From assembly GCA_025558075.1 (NCBI GenBank), contig JAHLKF010000013.1, positions 62,001 to 126,000 of the forward strand: a stretch of DNA of 64,000 nt, in the 5' to 3' direction. The position numbers and the translations under genes were made by a program. Shown here one piece after another: positions 23,339 through 34,998 of this stretch (positions within the stretch are counted from its first letter, which is position 1; each line of letters begins with the position of its first letter). Under the pieces are notes generated by a model, which was not told the DNA's origin, searched no databases, and worked only from the letters and a program-made list of their open reading frames with translations. The DNA is from Gaertneriomyces semiglobifer. Lineage: Eukaryota; Chytridiomycota; Chytridiomycetes; Spizellomycetales; Spizellomycetaceae.

Positions 23339-23712
23339 TCAAAGAGAGAGAGAGAGCCGTTATGGAAGGCGGATGAGTGCGCGTCTGCGAGGTTTTTTTT
23401 TTTTTTTTTGGTATACCCATCACGATATTATGTACCCGTGAAGCAAAGACGTTAGATATACGAACTGGATCTGGAACTTCGACGTGAACTGCGACATTTG
23501 GAAACGTGCCAAGGGGTCTTTCTAATGTACATTTTTACTTTGTAGGAAGCTTTTTCTGTTGGTTTTTTTTTTGGTTGTATTTCCATTTTAATATCACGGA
23601 ATTTTGTGTAAAAAACACGTTCGCTCGTAAAGGATCTGCGACTACTTTTATTGAACGAGTCGCACCCACCAAAAACCAACAACAGGAACAGGAACCGGCT
23701 TCTATATGCACA
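23339..23712. other. Intergenic with GA repeat and T-run
   Basis: A short GA repeat (about 23343-23356) and a 17-base T-run (23393-23409) lie just after the HSF stop, probably in its 3' UTR or terminator region. An open frame continues upstream of the next gene's ATG, but its hydrophobic, Phe-rich translation looks non-coding. Confidence 0.4.
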
Positions 23713-24714
23713 ATGCAAACGAGAAAAGAGATACCCGCTAGCAGCTCACATACCAACGACGACAGTAACACCGATCACAGCAGTATGACCGACCATCCAA
23801 CGAATGCACGTCTGGACGAGAAGGCGGAACCCGATCTACGACGGTGTCATCCCGCCAACAAGCTCGATCGCGCACCTGCACAAGACTCTGATCAGAATCC
23901 CGTTGACGAGGCGGACGACGATGACTCCATTGATGGAGATGGTGGTGACGCCAATGAGATTGGCGATAGTGGGTACACTTACCTCCCCCTCTCGGACGGC
24001 GACGATGAGCGTGATAACGACCGTGGGTCTTACGATGATACCACAGAGCATAACAACAGTCCTTCACATCAAGTTCAGTCTCAAATGCAATTTCCGGACC
24101 CCATGGTGATCACGCTCACAAAAGAATCAAATATCCAGCAAGGTATCGTACTTCCTTCCACTGTGAAAATGGTGGCAAATACCGCTTTGGAGAAATTAAA
24201 TGAGGAATCGCTTTTTCTTTGGTTTCTCATATTTTTCCTCTTTCCTTCTTTTCCCTGGGTATCCTCCACATTTGGCCTGTTCACGAAAAACCACAAAATT
24301 ACCTGCGCGATCCGACGTCCCATCCGTACAACACGAAAACATACTCATCCACAAAACACAATGCGGTTTATAAAAGATGAACTCCTCCTCATCCAATCCG
24401 TCATGTCAGACCTTCCCATTCCGTCATCCTCAATTCCCGGTACAGTATCTCTCCTCGCTCGTATGATATATTGCTGGGTCCCGTGTATTATACACACACA
24501 TATCCGCACGCATGCACAGCCAGCATACCATGGGAAAATGCAACATTCTAACCTCGTATTTTCTCTCTCTCTCTTTTCTAACTCTACGTACAATCTCCAC
24601 ACCACCGTGGGCATTTCTCCTTCTGTAGATTGGGCGAAAACCATTCCGGAAGAGCTGTGGATGCCGAAAATCGTAAGATCATCGGAATCTCACCCTCCGG
24701 AATCGGGTCGGTGA
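23713..24714 (+). CDS. MEA1-like protein
   Basis: Resembles the male-enhanced antigen 1 family, a small acidic protein of unclear role. The N-terminal part is Asp/Glu/Ser rich and contains GYTYLPLSDGDDE, like the GYxYQPL motif of animal MEA1. The C-terminal family block reads LIQSVMSDLPIPSSSIPDWAKTIPEELWMPKI and is completed by a 189-nt intron (24440-24628). The frame is open throughout the middle. However, residues around 24210-24340 are Phe/Trp/Leu-rich and unlike the family, so another intron probably lies between about 24140 and 24375; its ends are unresolved. Start at the ATG at 23713 is a best guess. Confidence 0.6.
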   Translation: MQTRKEIPASSSHTNDDSNTDHSSMTDHPTNARLDEKAEPDLRRCHPANKLDRAPAQDSDQNPVDEADDDDSIDGDGGDANEIGDSGYTYLPLSDGDDERDNDRGSYDDTTEHNNSPSHQVQSQMQFPDPMVITLTKESNIQQGIVLPSTVKMVANTALEKLNEESLFLWFLIFFLFPSFPWVSSTFGLFTKNHKITCAIRRPIRTTRKHTHPQNTMRFIKDELLLIQSVMSDLPIPSSSIPGTVSLLARMIYCWVPCIIHTHIRTHAQPAYHGKMQHSNLVFSLSLFSNSTYNLHTTVGISPSVDWAKTIPEELWMPKIVRSSESHPPESGR

Positions 24715-24867
24715 AGAAATAAACCACAAAGAAACGAGAGCAGCAAAACAACAGTAGTGTTGTCCCGCCCATGGCTACGCATACGATCTGATTTTTGCCT
24801 TTGTTTTTGAGTTTTTGGAGGGCGTCTTTTGGTTGACGTTGGCCTCTATTGAATCCTCGCCCCTGAT

Positions 24868-27800
24868 CTACCCGAATAACGCAACCAGTTCGTGTACGGA
24901 CAATTTTTTGGACTTGAACGAGCTATCTCCCAACGCGCCTTCAATCAATTCTCGCTACAATGGATGCAACAGAAAATGACGACAATGTAAGGGTTATTCG
25001 ATGGTTTCAAGCCCACGCGGTTGACGCCCCGCGGGATTCGCTTTGGGTGGGGGATTCCACGTTACCTTCTTAGATTGGAGAGCATTGATCCGATCTTCAA
25101 CCGTTCCTTCCACAGCCAGGCGAATGACCTCCACCGGCTTCGTTTGCCCAATACTTGAAGGTTTCCAAAATGACCCAGCCGCCAGTTAAAACAGTGGAAC
25201 TATGGGACCACCTTACGTCGCTAGCCAACTTACCGATGAACGCGATCAATGGCTTGATCTAATCGAGGAGCGGTTGCATACATCAGAACATCGTCATATA
25301 CTCGAGGTGCTGCAATGCTGTGGTACAAACCTTCCAAAGCGGGATTCCACCACATGTCCAACATGATCACACGGTTTGCGGCTGTTGCCACACAAAGCAA
25401 AGCAACCCATCAGTTACTGAAAAGCAGAGGAATAAAGCAGAAGTCTAAATAGGAGTACTGTACCTGTTAGATTCAAACCTAATGAACCGCACTTTAGCGA
25501 TATGAGCATAATAGTGACTTCAGGCTTATTGCGTATCATATCGATGCTCTTTTCGCGATCCGGATTCTTCATAGAACCATCATCTATAGCCAAATGCGTC
25601 TGCGTAAGATAATTTTGCAGAGCAATCGCAGAATTTAGGCGAAACCTACATCTGCAGAACTTGTATCCCGCGCGTTTCAGTGGAATCTCGACAAGATCCA
25701 GCATGCTGGTGAACTGCGAAAAAATGATGACCTTGGATCCAGGATCTTCTTTGTGTATCCTCGCAAGAATCTTCACCATCTGTCATCATAGGGATTCCCA
25801 CCAGCATATCAATAAAGCGCAATGAAAGAGGACATGCTTTCTTTGTCTACAACGAACCGTATCGATTTTGGCAGATGACACCCAGTCCCCAAAGGGATTT
25901 GTTGCATTCCCTCGATCCGACTTGGCAAATTTGGCTTTGCAGTCGTTACACTGTTTCTGTTCGGCAGACAGCCCCTCGAGACTGGTTTGAACGTGAGCGC
26001 CCGAGTTTCCATTGAATCCGCTCGATGAAAAGTGCACACAAACAATTTCATGCGTACCTGGCAAAGCAAATCGTGCACTGCCTCTTATCTGCATCTACTC
26101 CCATGCCTTTGAACATGGCCATCATCTCGTCAATGTCTTCCTCTTCCGGTGCGCCCTTTTCCGGAGCAATCTCGCCTTCCTTGTCAGGAACTTGGCCGAC
26201 AAGATGACGATGGTTGCATGCTACCAGCAAAACAGTGTTAGGAAATAAACCCCCCACTCTTATGACAGCGCATCAGCTGTACCTTGGCGCAAACGAAGAA
26301 GCAACACCAAGATGTTCGTATAGTTCCGTTCATATCCCGCCTATCGCGTTTGCCGAGGTGAGTGACCGCCAGTTATAGGAACAAAGAGTTGATCCTCACC
26401 CTACGGTAATCTCTTAGCTTGTTTCTCATCTTGGTTTCCAATTCCGTGTAATACGCCATCTCCTCGGGAGAGAACTGAATAGTTTGGAGCTCCACATTTC
26501 GCTCCGGGAGATTCAGAAGTGGCTTTCCATCGATGACCGTTTTCTTGGTCCGACGTAGCATGATGGCTTGAAGGACAATCCGAAGTCGATCCATCGCGAG
26601 TTTGGACCGTCCACGTGCTAGAGGCTCAGCAATCTGGCTCTTGAACACGCCTGGTGTTTGGTTTCAATATGCAGTCCAGCTGGCTGTCGCAAGCAAGGGA
26701 CTTACTGTATTCGTCGAATGGCTTGAAGCGAAGGAACTTCAACAAGCTATACAGTTCATCAACATTGTTCTGCAACGGAGTCCCTTTCCGAAATGTCAAC
26801 CGTCATCCACGTTTCGAAAGTGATCTCAGCATTTACCTGATAAGCAAAACCTGCGTTCCGCATGAAGAGTACAACATCCGATAGCACTCTTGGTCGACTT
26901 ATTCTTGATACTCTGGGCTTCGTCTGCCATTCACAGATGAGAACAAGCTCAGGATATGGAGTCAAATCGTTATCCCACCCTACCTAGCACGATTCTATAC
27001 CAATCAATTTGAAACAAAGGGCCTGCCTTCTTTGCGGGTGTCTTGACCTCCTCGTCATCTTCATCCAACGTCTTCTTTGGGGCCTTGGGACACTCGGCGG
27101 CAACCACTGAAATGGCATGAGATCCACCTCCTGCACGGCGAATGAACTGACCAGCTTACCTTGGTACGTAGTGATAACAACGTCATGACTTGTGATCTTT
27201 TTCAAATCTATACGTGGTGCTTAATCTAGCACCGTAGTTGGTCGAGCAAGCAGATTTGCATGGCACACCTTTCGACCGGCTTGACCCATGATACAAGAGC
27301 ACAGAGAGCGATTCCTTTTTGGTCTTTGTAGCAATTTCCTGCTCCCATTGCTTGATCAACGCTAAGGGCGCAACGATCAGCGTTGACTTGCATTTTTCGT
27401 TATCTGATGGGTTTGCCAGGATTGTGCTAATGGTTTGTACTGTCTTGAAACAAGGCCTTTTGAGTGTGACTTCGGTGAATCCAAATGCAAACGTCTTACC
27501 TTTCCCAAGCCTGATGAGACAGGGGTCAAGAAGGCAATTGTCAGTAGAGCCACACGTGTATTGGCGACTAACGCAGTATCGTACCCATGTCATCTATGAG
27601 GAAAACCAGTCAGGATGCGTATAAGAGTAAGCCGAACGTAAGGACATAATATATACCAGCAAGGATCCCTCCCTTGTACTTTCCGCTCTCTCGCTCCTTC
27701 ATCCATGTCACACCTTTTGAGGCAACCGCAGTCAGCAATACTTAACGCTTGAGCTTCATGGCCGGCATGTGAACCTGACCTTTCAGTTGGTGCGGCATAA

Positions 27801-28590
27801 GTTTGATGGTGAGTTGTGAAGGTTGCTGCCCAGCGTCATCAGTATTATCCTCTGCTGCAATGCTTGAAAGAAGATCATGCAGCTCCTGCTCAGTGCTCTC
27901 TGACATTGAGCTGCCTGAAGAAGGCGCTTCGTAATGAGAGTACTTTGATCTACCATATTTTGGTGGAGTCTCCGGTAAGCGAGGAATATATGGTACAGGT
28001 TGGCCCTGAAACGTTTTTGAGTCGGTCGGTGCTTTCCAATAGTTCGATTTCGCGGGGTGTAGCTGGAGGTGGCTAGCGTAGTTGTTGAAGCCGACAGCAG
28101 AAGCTGGAGTAACACGCGGTGGCGCCTCCGGCTCAGAGATAGTATGCGGCAAACGGTATTGCCTGTGAGGGTCAACGTAGGTGGGCCGGTATGGTTGTGC
28201 CGGTCGGTACTCGTAAGCTGGGCGCTCAGTTAGTCCTGGCTTCCTGCCGTCATTAAACGTGGCAGCGTTGCTACTCGACGAGCTGCTTGCAGTTGAACCA
28301 CCAATCCGGAAAGAGGAGCTCGGGTTTTGGGTTTCGGCGGCCGAGATCACAGAGCTTGGCTGGGCAGGACGAGCATCCGTTTTCCGGGGGGGCGTGACGG
28401 CTGCATGTCGAGGGGACGCTTTCGATCCAGTTATGATTTGCCCATCCCCCTTCAGAGAAGCAAGCTCATCATTGGAACCCTTTCCAGTTGAAATATTCAT
28501 CGTTGCTACAGGCGTTGACGGAGCAGGTAGGTTTTCCCACTCGGTGTCGGATGTATCGTCCAAAACCGAAGCACGTGGTAAGGTCTTCAT
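24868..28590 (-). CDS. SNF2-family ATPase, Uls1/Rad5/Rad16-like
   Basis: Swi2/Snf2 DNA translocase, intron-rich (at least fifteen introns). A disordered Ser/Pro N-terminus leads to [26 protein letters not shown]. Helicase motifs follow: DDMGLGKTVQT (I), [14 protein letters not shown] (Ia), VVITTYQ, a DEAQ box (II), [21 protein letters not shown] (III), then [14 protein letters not shown] (IV), [12 protein letters not shown] (V) and [16 protein letters not shown] (VI). The gene ends HELVALFG. Motif I is encoded by two micro-exons (27593-27585 and 27510-27500). Between motifs III and IV there is a CTIC...CNDC pair where relatives carry a RING finger. The frame before 28590 has no ATG until an uncertain upstream exon, so the start is provisional. 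Uls1 and Rad16 cannot be separated without alignment. Confidence 0.85.
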
Positions 28591-28852
28591 AGCTGGTGGT
28601 AAAGCCTGCAGCTCCTCCTCGCTCCAGCGATGTTTCCACTGACGCGAACCAGACAAACAACGATGCTTACGTTCCAGCAGATGAACAGCATCAGTTCAAC
28701 GGCTGTCGTCCGAATCGACCTGAATTTTTGTTGTGTGCACTCGCGCGTTACTTTCAAGCCTCAATCTCAGCAACCCGCACTAAGCTACCGTTGGAATGAG
28801 GAGTAGTCGCCATTAAATGACGGGAACAGCAGGCCGACCTGCTTCTTAATGC

Positions 28853-30239
<1,387 letters not shown>

Positions 30240-30391
30240 AATCCCGCTCGCAGGTTGCGGCTATATAGATACTGTATAGCAGATGAAATAGACTAAAACA
30301 GCAGCGCCACCATATCCTGTGCTCATGAACCACTTGGCAGGAGTTGGCGAGCCTAGGTCTTATATTGGCCCACGCGAAATCGTACATATTC

Positions 30392-31501
30392 CTACTCCAA
30401 CTTCAGCTGAGCCTCTGTAATATGAACCAATTGTTCCATACTTTTGGCCAATTCCATGCGATCTGCTTGCTGTTTACACGGTGATGGGGGTTCTGAATCG
30501 GGAGGGGTTTGCGTTGCCGGTCGTGCTGGCGAATGTATCAGTCGATCCAGGCCCTCCAATTCGTCCAGTCGCATGTGACTTGCCTCTTCTGCACTTTCAA
30601 GTGGGACCCAGCATGATGAAGATGGCCCTTCGCCGATAACCTCTCGGTTGTTGAACAGATCGTCCCATACGCCTAGTTGTGTGGTATCCACCCATCGTTC
30701 ATCAATATCAGGTCGTCGTCGCTTTCTGGCCTCCTCCGCGATGTCACCAATGGAATGCCTCCTGAGTAAACTTCCAGCTTCGCCATCATTGACTAGGAAC
30801 ATGACAGTTTTCCGCTTTTTACCGGGCGCTCTCGGCAGCGGGGTCAAGCTGCTTTGTTTGTTTTGAAATGGGCTGGTGCTTGCAGAACTCGACGATGCCG
30901 GAGGAATCACCCAACATCGCTTGGATTTGGTAGGTGACGAAAATGGTGATGTTGGGGCGGTATGGTGTCGAACGAATATACGGCGAGGGTCGGGGGTGCT
31001 GGGGCATTGCGGTGGGCGTTGTGATGATTGGCAAGGTGAGGACGAGGCGCGGTGGGTATCTGTTGTGTTGCGCCTTAGTTGTCGCATCCTTGTAGGCGAA
31101 GTAACCATGACCCGAGATGTCCAGTGACCTCTTGCTGGGTGTGGGAATCGTGTGGGCGATGCTCTTGGAGACGGGGTCGAGTGTCGTCTAGGACTTCGTA
31201 AAGGGCTTACTGGTGTACTCGAGCTTGCAGAGGTGTTCATTCCAAACAATACTGCTGCGCGCTCTGCAGGTGTAGGGCGGCTCACAGAAGCTATCCCACT
31301 TTCCCACGCACGAGTGTCAGGTGGTATATCTTCGACGGAAGCCGGTGTGAGAGGTCCAGACGATTGCCTTTTGGCAGGCCGTCTCTGACGTTCGACTTGA
31401 GATGGAGGAGGGACTGTAGCAGTCAAATTCATGGTCAAGAGCATGTCCGCCAGCTCATTAGAGGAAACGGGCGCGGACTGTTCCTGGTCAGAGAGAGGCA
31501 T
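30392..31501 (-). CDS. Ser/Pro-rich protein of unknown function
   Basis: Single-exon frame of 369 aa with a real ATG. No family is recognised. It is largely disordered and packed with SP and TP sites, several of the S/T-P-x-K/R or SPRR form (SPLRSPRR, SPRASPTR, SPTKSK). These are typical of cyclin-dependent or MAP kinase substrates. A more ordered basic block contains KKRKTVMFLVNDG and LLRRHSIGDIAEEARKRRRP, which includes a possible nuclear signal and an RRHS basophilic kinase site. The C-terminus ends in a short helix (MELAKSMEQLVHITEAQLKL). It is tail-to-tail with WDR5. A nuclear, phospho-regulated role is a guess. Confidence 0.7.
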   Translation of the reverse strand: MPLSDQEQSAPVSSNELADMLLTMNLTATVPPPSQVERQRRPAKRQSSGPLTPASVEDIPPDTRAWESGIASVSRPTPAERAAVLFGMNTSASSSTPVSPLRSPRRHSTPSPRASPTRFPHPARGHWTSRVMVTSPTRMRQLRRNTTDTHRASSSPCQSSQRPPQCPSTPDPRRIFVRHHTAPTSPFSSPTKSKRCWVIPPASSSSASTSPFQNKQSSLTPLPRAPGKKRKTVMFLVNDGEAGSLLRRHSIGDIAEEARKRRRPDIDERWVDTTQLGVWDDLFNNREVIGEGPSSSCWVPLESAEEASHMRLDELEGLDRLIHSPARPATQTPPDSEPPSPCKQQADRMELAKSMEQLVHITEAQLKLE

Positions 31502-31901
31502 GGCGGTGGAATACGAACAAGGACAACAGCAGTTGGGAAAGAAGGAATTTAACAGGCGACGATAAGAGGCCCGCCGCTGTCAATGTTCAGCATTGGTTCA
31601 TTACGTTAATGAGTTCAAACTTGCAGAAAGAGCAAAAACCTAAGTGCAGTGTGCATATTTGGGAAAGTTGAATGCGCGACTGCTGCAAACACTGTCCGAA
31701 TCGCTGATTACGTAACTCCGAAGCGCGTTCAAATTGAAGCCTTTGGCCATTTAAAGTTTCCTCGAAGAAAGCGCAGGTGAGGCTTGTATTCCGTAACTGC
31801 TCTGTTTCATAGCGGACCATGTAAACCTCTCCCACCTGCTACGAGTAGCAGTCTATCCAGTTTTCATATAGTCGCCTGCTAAAATTCCACTATAGCTAGC
31901 A
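31502..31901. other. Divergent promoter region
   Basis: 400 nt between the starts of the SP/TP-rich gene and the phosphoribosyltransferase gene. No supported coding sequence; a minus frame at 31587-31835 has no recognisable content. Confidence 0.4.
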
Positions 31902-32594
31902 ATGTTGTTTCGTTCGTCTCCCCCAATTCACGATCGAGTTGACGCCGGGCGTCAGCTTTCAAACTCCTCTCGGTTGACACCGTATGCAAACTCACGGTCC
32001 GCCATTCTTTTGGCTTTACCCCGTGGTGGTGTTCCCGTCGCTTTCGAACTTTCTAAGCGACTGAACCTCCCTATGGACATCATGCTGGTGCGCAAGCTCG
32101 GCATCCCTTACAGTGAAGAAACAGCCATGGGTGCAATTGCTATGGGCGGTGTCACTTACCTCAATGAGAACATGATCAGACGATTACGGATTAGTGATGA
32201 AAGCGTGAACGCCGTCAAAGAGAGAGAGCTGAACGAGCTGGAGAGACGGAACATTCACTACCGGGGAAAACGACCTTTTCCTGATTTGCGGAACAAAACC
32301 GTGATAATTGTTGATGATGGGATTGCGACGGGTGCTACCCTTCGTGCGGCGATTCTGGCTACCAGACAATTAAACCCGGAGAAAATCATCGCGGCAGCTC
32401 CAGTTGGAGCCAGCGACAGTGTCGAGCAATTGAGCAAACTGGCCGACGAGGTTGTATGTTGTCATGTTCCGGAAGACTTTGGTGCTGTCGGTTGGTTTTA
32501 TGTCAATTTTCCTCAGGTTGAAGATGAGGAAGTGCTCAAGCTGATGGGAGAAGCTGAAAGGTTTACTGGCAGCAACGGAGCCAAGGAGGAGTAA
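31902..32594 (+). CDS. Bacterial-type phosphoribosyltransferase (COG1926-like)
   Basis: Intronless 230-aa type I phosphoribosyltransferase fold. N-terminal DRVDAGRQL and LALPRGGVPVAFEL, the block MLVRKLGIPYSEETAMGAIA, and the PRPP-binding loop VIIVDDGIATGAT (residues 134-146) match the predicted phosphoribosyltransferases common in bacteria. The conserved C-terminal VCCHVPEDFGAVGWFYVNFPQV is also present. The substrate is not known for this family. The length fits the bacterial enzymes, with no added targeting sequence. Complete family match, lack of introns and rarity in eukaryotes suggest acquisition from a bacterium; that is inference. It sits between two clearly fungal genes, so it is not a contaminating contig end. 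Confidence 0.85.
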   Translation: MLFRSSPPIHDRVDAGRQLSNSSRLTPYANSRSAILLALPRGGVPVAFELSKRLNLPMDIMLVRKLGIPYSEETAMGAIAMGGVTYLNENMIRRLRISDESVNAVKERELNELERRNIHYRGKRPFPDLRNKTVIIVDDGIATGATLRAAILATRQLNPEKIIAAAPVGASDSVEQLSKLADEVVCCHVPEDFGAVGWFYVNFPQVEDEEVLKLMGEAERFTGSNGAKEE

Positions 32595-32706
32595 TAGCTG
32601 GTGTAAACAATTGCAACTCTTGCTTTGGCATTTGCAGATGTATTTAGTGTGTCAGATTTGATCTTGAATGCAATCTTGTACCAGAACATACGACGTACTC
32701 TGTCTG

Positions 32707-34998
32707 TCACTGTAATTTTTCATCTCCATCATCGTCACTATCACCTCCATATTCCATCCTCACTCTCTCTCTGACCAATACTCCCTTGACAACTTTCCTC
32801 CACCGTGCTGCCACCCGGTCCCATCTCTTCCTTCGCTCATTTTCTCTCTTGACTCCCATCCATTCCTCCCACGCTTCCCTAACTAGGCCCTCTAGATCCT
32901 CTCGGATCACCACACCCTCCACCACCGGTCGCCCTCGGCCTTGATTATATTCGAATCTCGTGACAGCAGGAACGTACTCGATATTTAGGAGTTTAAGAAC
33001 AGGTGGGAGATGCGGGAGGGCGAGGTGGACACAGGAAAGCGGTACCATGTTAGGATGAAAGATCTCGATGTTTCCGAATGTGTTGCGGGGAATACGCCCG
33101 GCCTCTGTCAATGAAGGGCGGGGATAGATCTCCGTTTGCCATTCCGCAAAGAGCGGTGACAGGCTGGAATCCATGCTGGGGTCCACCTCCACATCCCCTT
33201 CTTGACTCTGGTAATTTTCAACATCCTGCCTCTGATCCCGCATGCGCTTTTCTTCCTCAATACCGCGCATCCTCGTCACCGTACCCCTTACTTTCCCGTA
33301 CTTGACAGGCGCCTCGCCTTCTTTCACTTTACGACCCTTTCTCGTCCATGCCTCGCGGCTGCACACTTCCCGCACGTTATGGCGATCGTACACCTTTTCA
33401 CCTTTGAACCTCCCCACAATTCTACTTTCTGGATCAAGAGCTTCGTGCTTTTTGAGATGCCGCTCCAGGACATAAAGAGGGTGATTGAGGAATGCCGCGA
33501 TCGATGTGGGCATGGCTTCATTCATTTCATTGCGTTTTAGACCATGTTCTTCGTTTCTGTCGTGTTCAGTTTGTGATTCGGTGCTCTTGGTAAATAGCCA
33601 TAATGTGCGCTCCAACCAGTCGGTATCTCGAACGCGTAATTTGGATGTTAAGTGGAATTGGGCAGTATACCGACGCGTAACATCCTTCAGATTGGAGAAC
33701 GGGTCGTATGCAATGATGTACGAGATGGAGGAGATAGGTGTACGAGAAGGAGAGGGTGAAAGTAGATTGTGCAGAGGGTGTAGGGAGACAACCTCTAATT
33801 GTGTTGTTGACGAAGAAGGAACAGAAATCTCCACAAAATACTCCAGCGGGTAATTCTCTCCCGCTTTCACACCATTTTTGTCCTTTTTGAGGCTCAACGG
33901 AATGGGATGCAGCGCCGCAACGAGCCTTACTCCGTCAATCCCCACCGCTCTGCACGCGGCGACAAACAATAGCACACAAACCTCCCGCTCGAGAAACTGG
34001 ATTTCACCTTCCATAAATTGGCGTAATTCATTCACTATTCGTTGTGGACCAACAAGATTCTCATTCAAAGTCTGCGAGTCGTTCTCACCAATCGGCGTCG
34101 CTTCAGACTTTGATCGGAAGGTGTTGTACCACCATTTCACCATCAAGCCCAAGTAGTGCTTCAAATAATTCCCCTTTCCTCTCCCTTCTTTCTCACCCTT
34201 TCCAATACACTTCACTATCCCTTTATAAATGTCATCCGGCAAAACGGATACAGCGACACATTGCACTTCCTTATCATTACACCACTGGTTGCGTAGTATC
34301 CCGGCATACAAAAGGCACATCAAATGTGCCTTGTGAAGAAGAGAGCGGACGAGGCGGTGTTGAGATGTAATTCCCTTCGTTTTGCGAGCATTCGCTTCCT
34401 CGTCTTTCGTTGGTGCACGGGGTAGGGTAATTGTGAAGAAAGAGGATGCTGGAGATTCGGAAGGGGTGCTGGTGTCAAGAACGGGCTCTAATGAGTCGGT
34501 AGGTAGAAAGATGGGAATCTCCTCGAACTCTTCATCAGAGAACGAATCATCCGAATCCGAATCTTCTTGATCTCCATTCGGGGTACTGCATGTGGATTCA
34601 AAAAACAATGAGGAATTTGCTCCAGGTTGATTTCCGCTCTCACAGCCTTTCGAGGTCGATTCATGTAACGGTGCGATGCCCATCTCATTTTGGTTCTCAT
34701 TGAAGAACTTGTCCAAAAATGAATCTTTCTTGGGCTCTTGTGCGTCATTATGCACAGCTCCTGTGCTAGTCTCTATTGGCCACTGATCTTCTCGTGCGCT
34801 TCCCGGACTCTGATTATCACCTGCATCTTTAAAACTGGCACTTCTCCATTTAACGGCGTCTACGTTTCGCAGACGCTTGGCCTGTGGCTCCTCCGATTCC
34901 GGCTGGAGCGCAAAGTCAGGATGGTAAACGGGAGCTGTGGCAGCTGGAGAAGACGGCGGACGTTTCCGTTTGGCCAGTTTGATTGGAGTACTGGACAT
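32707..34998 (-). CDS. RAD4: DNA damage recognition protein Rad4/XPC
   Basis: Nucleotide-excision-repair damage sensor that, with Rad23, opens DNA at lesions. A single exon of 763 aa starts at the ATG at 34998. After a basic, disordered N-terminus comes the transglutaminase-like region (about residues 210-480), with HKAHLMCLLYAGILRNQWCND and RAVGIDGVRLVAALHPIPLS. The DNA-binding BHD1 begins at AAFLNHPLYVLERHLKKHEAL. BHD2 follows with YDRHNVREVCSREAW and RKVKEGE. BHD3 contains GRIPRNTFGNIEIFHPNMVP and CVHLALPHLPPVLKLLNIEY. The C-terminal tail is basic then acidic. It ends tail-to-tail with the phosphoribosyltransferase gene 112 bp away. Confidence 0.92.
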   Translation of the reverse strand: MSSTPIKLAKRKRPPSSPAATAPVYHPDFALQPESEEPQAKRLRNVDAVKWRSASFKDAGDNQSPGSAREDQWPIETSTGAVHNDAQEPKKDSFLDKFFNENQNEMGIAPLHESTSKGCESGNQPGANSSLFFESTCSTPNGDQEDSDSDDSFSDEEFEEIPIFLPTDSLEPVLDTSTPSESPASSFFTITLPRAPTKDEEANARKTKGITSQHRLVRSLLHKAHLMCLLYAGILRNQWCNDKEVQCVAVSVLPDDIYKGIVKCIGKGEKEGRGKGNYLKHYLGLMVKWWYNTFRSKSEATPIGENDSQTLNENLVGPQRIVNELRQFMEGEIQFLEREVCVLLFVAACRAVGIDGVRLVAALHPIPLSLKKDKNGVKAGENYPLEYFVEISVPSSSTTQLEVVSLHPLHNLLSPSPSRTPISSISYIIAYDPFSNLKDVTRRYTAQFHLTSKLRVRDTDWLERTLWLFTKSTESQTEHDRNEEHGLKRNEMNEAMPTSIAAFLNHPLYVLERHLKKHEALDPESRIVGRFKGEKVYDRHNVREVCSREAWTRKGRKVKEGEAPVKYGKVRGTVTRMRGIEEEKRMRDQRQDVENYQSQEGDVEVDPSMDSSLSPLFAEWQTEIYPRPSLTEAGRIPRNTFGNIEIFHPNMVPLSCVHLALPHLPPVLKLLNIEYVPAVTRFEYNQGRGRPVVEGVVIREDLEGLVREAWEEWMGVKRENERRKRWDRVAARWRKVVKGVLVRERVRMEYGGDSDDDGDEKLQ

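Noticed and set aside
23506..23712. Hydrophobic N-terminal extension of the MEA1-like frame
   Set aside because: No supported upstream ATG; composition is that of T-rich non-coding DNA, so the ATG at 23713 is preferred.
24210..24340. Possible membrane segment within the MEA1-like frame
   Set aside because: Phe/Leu/Trp-rich stretch is unlike the family and probably translated intron.
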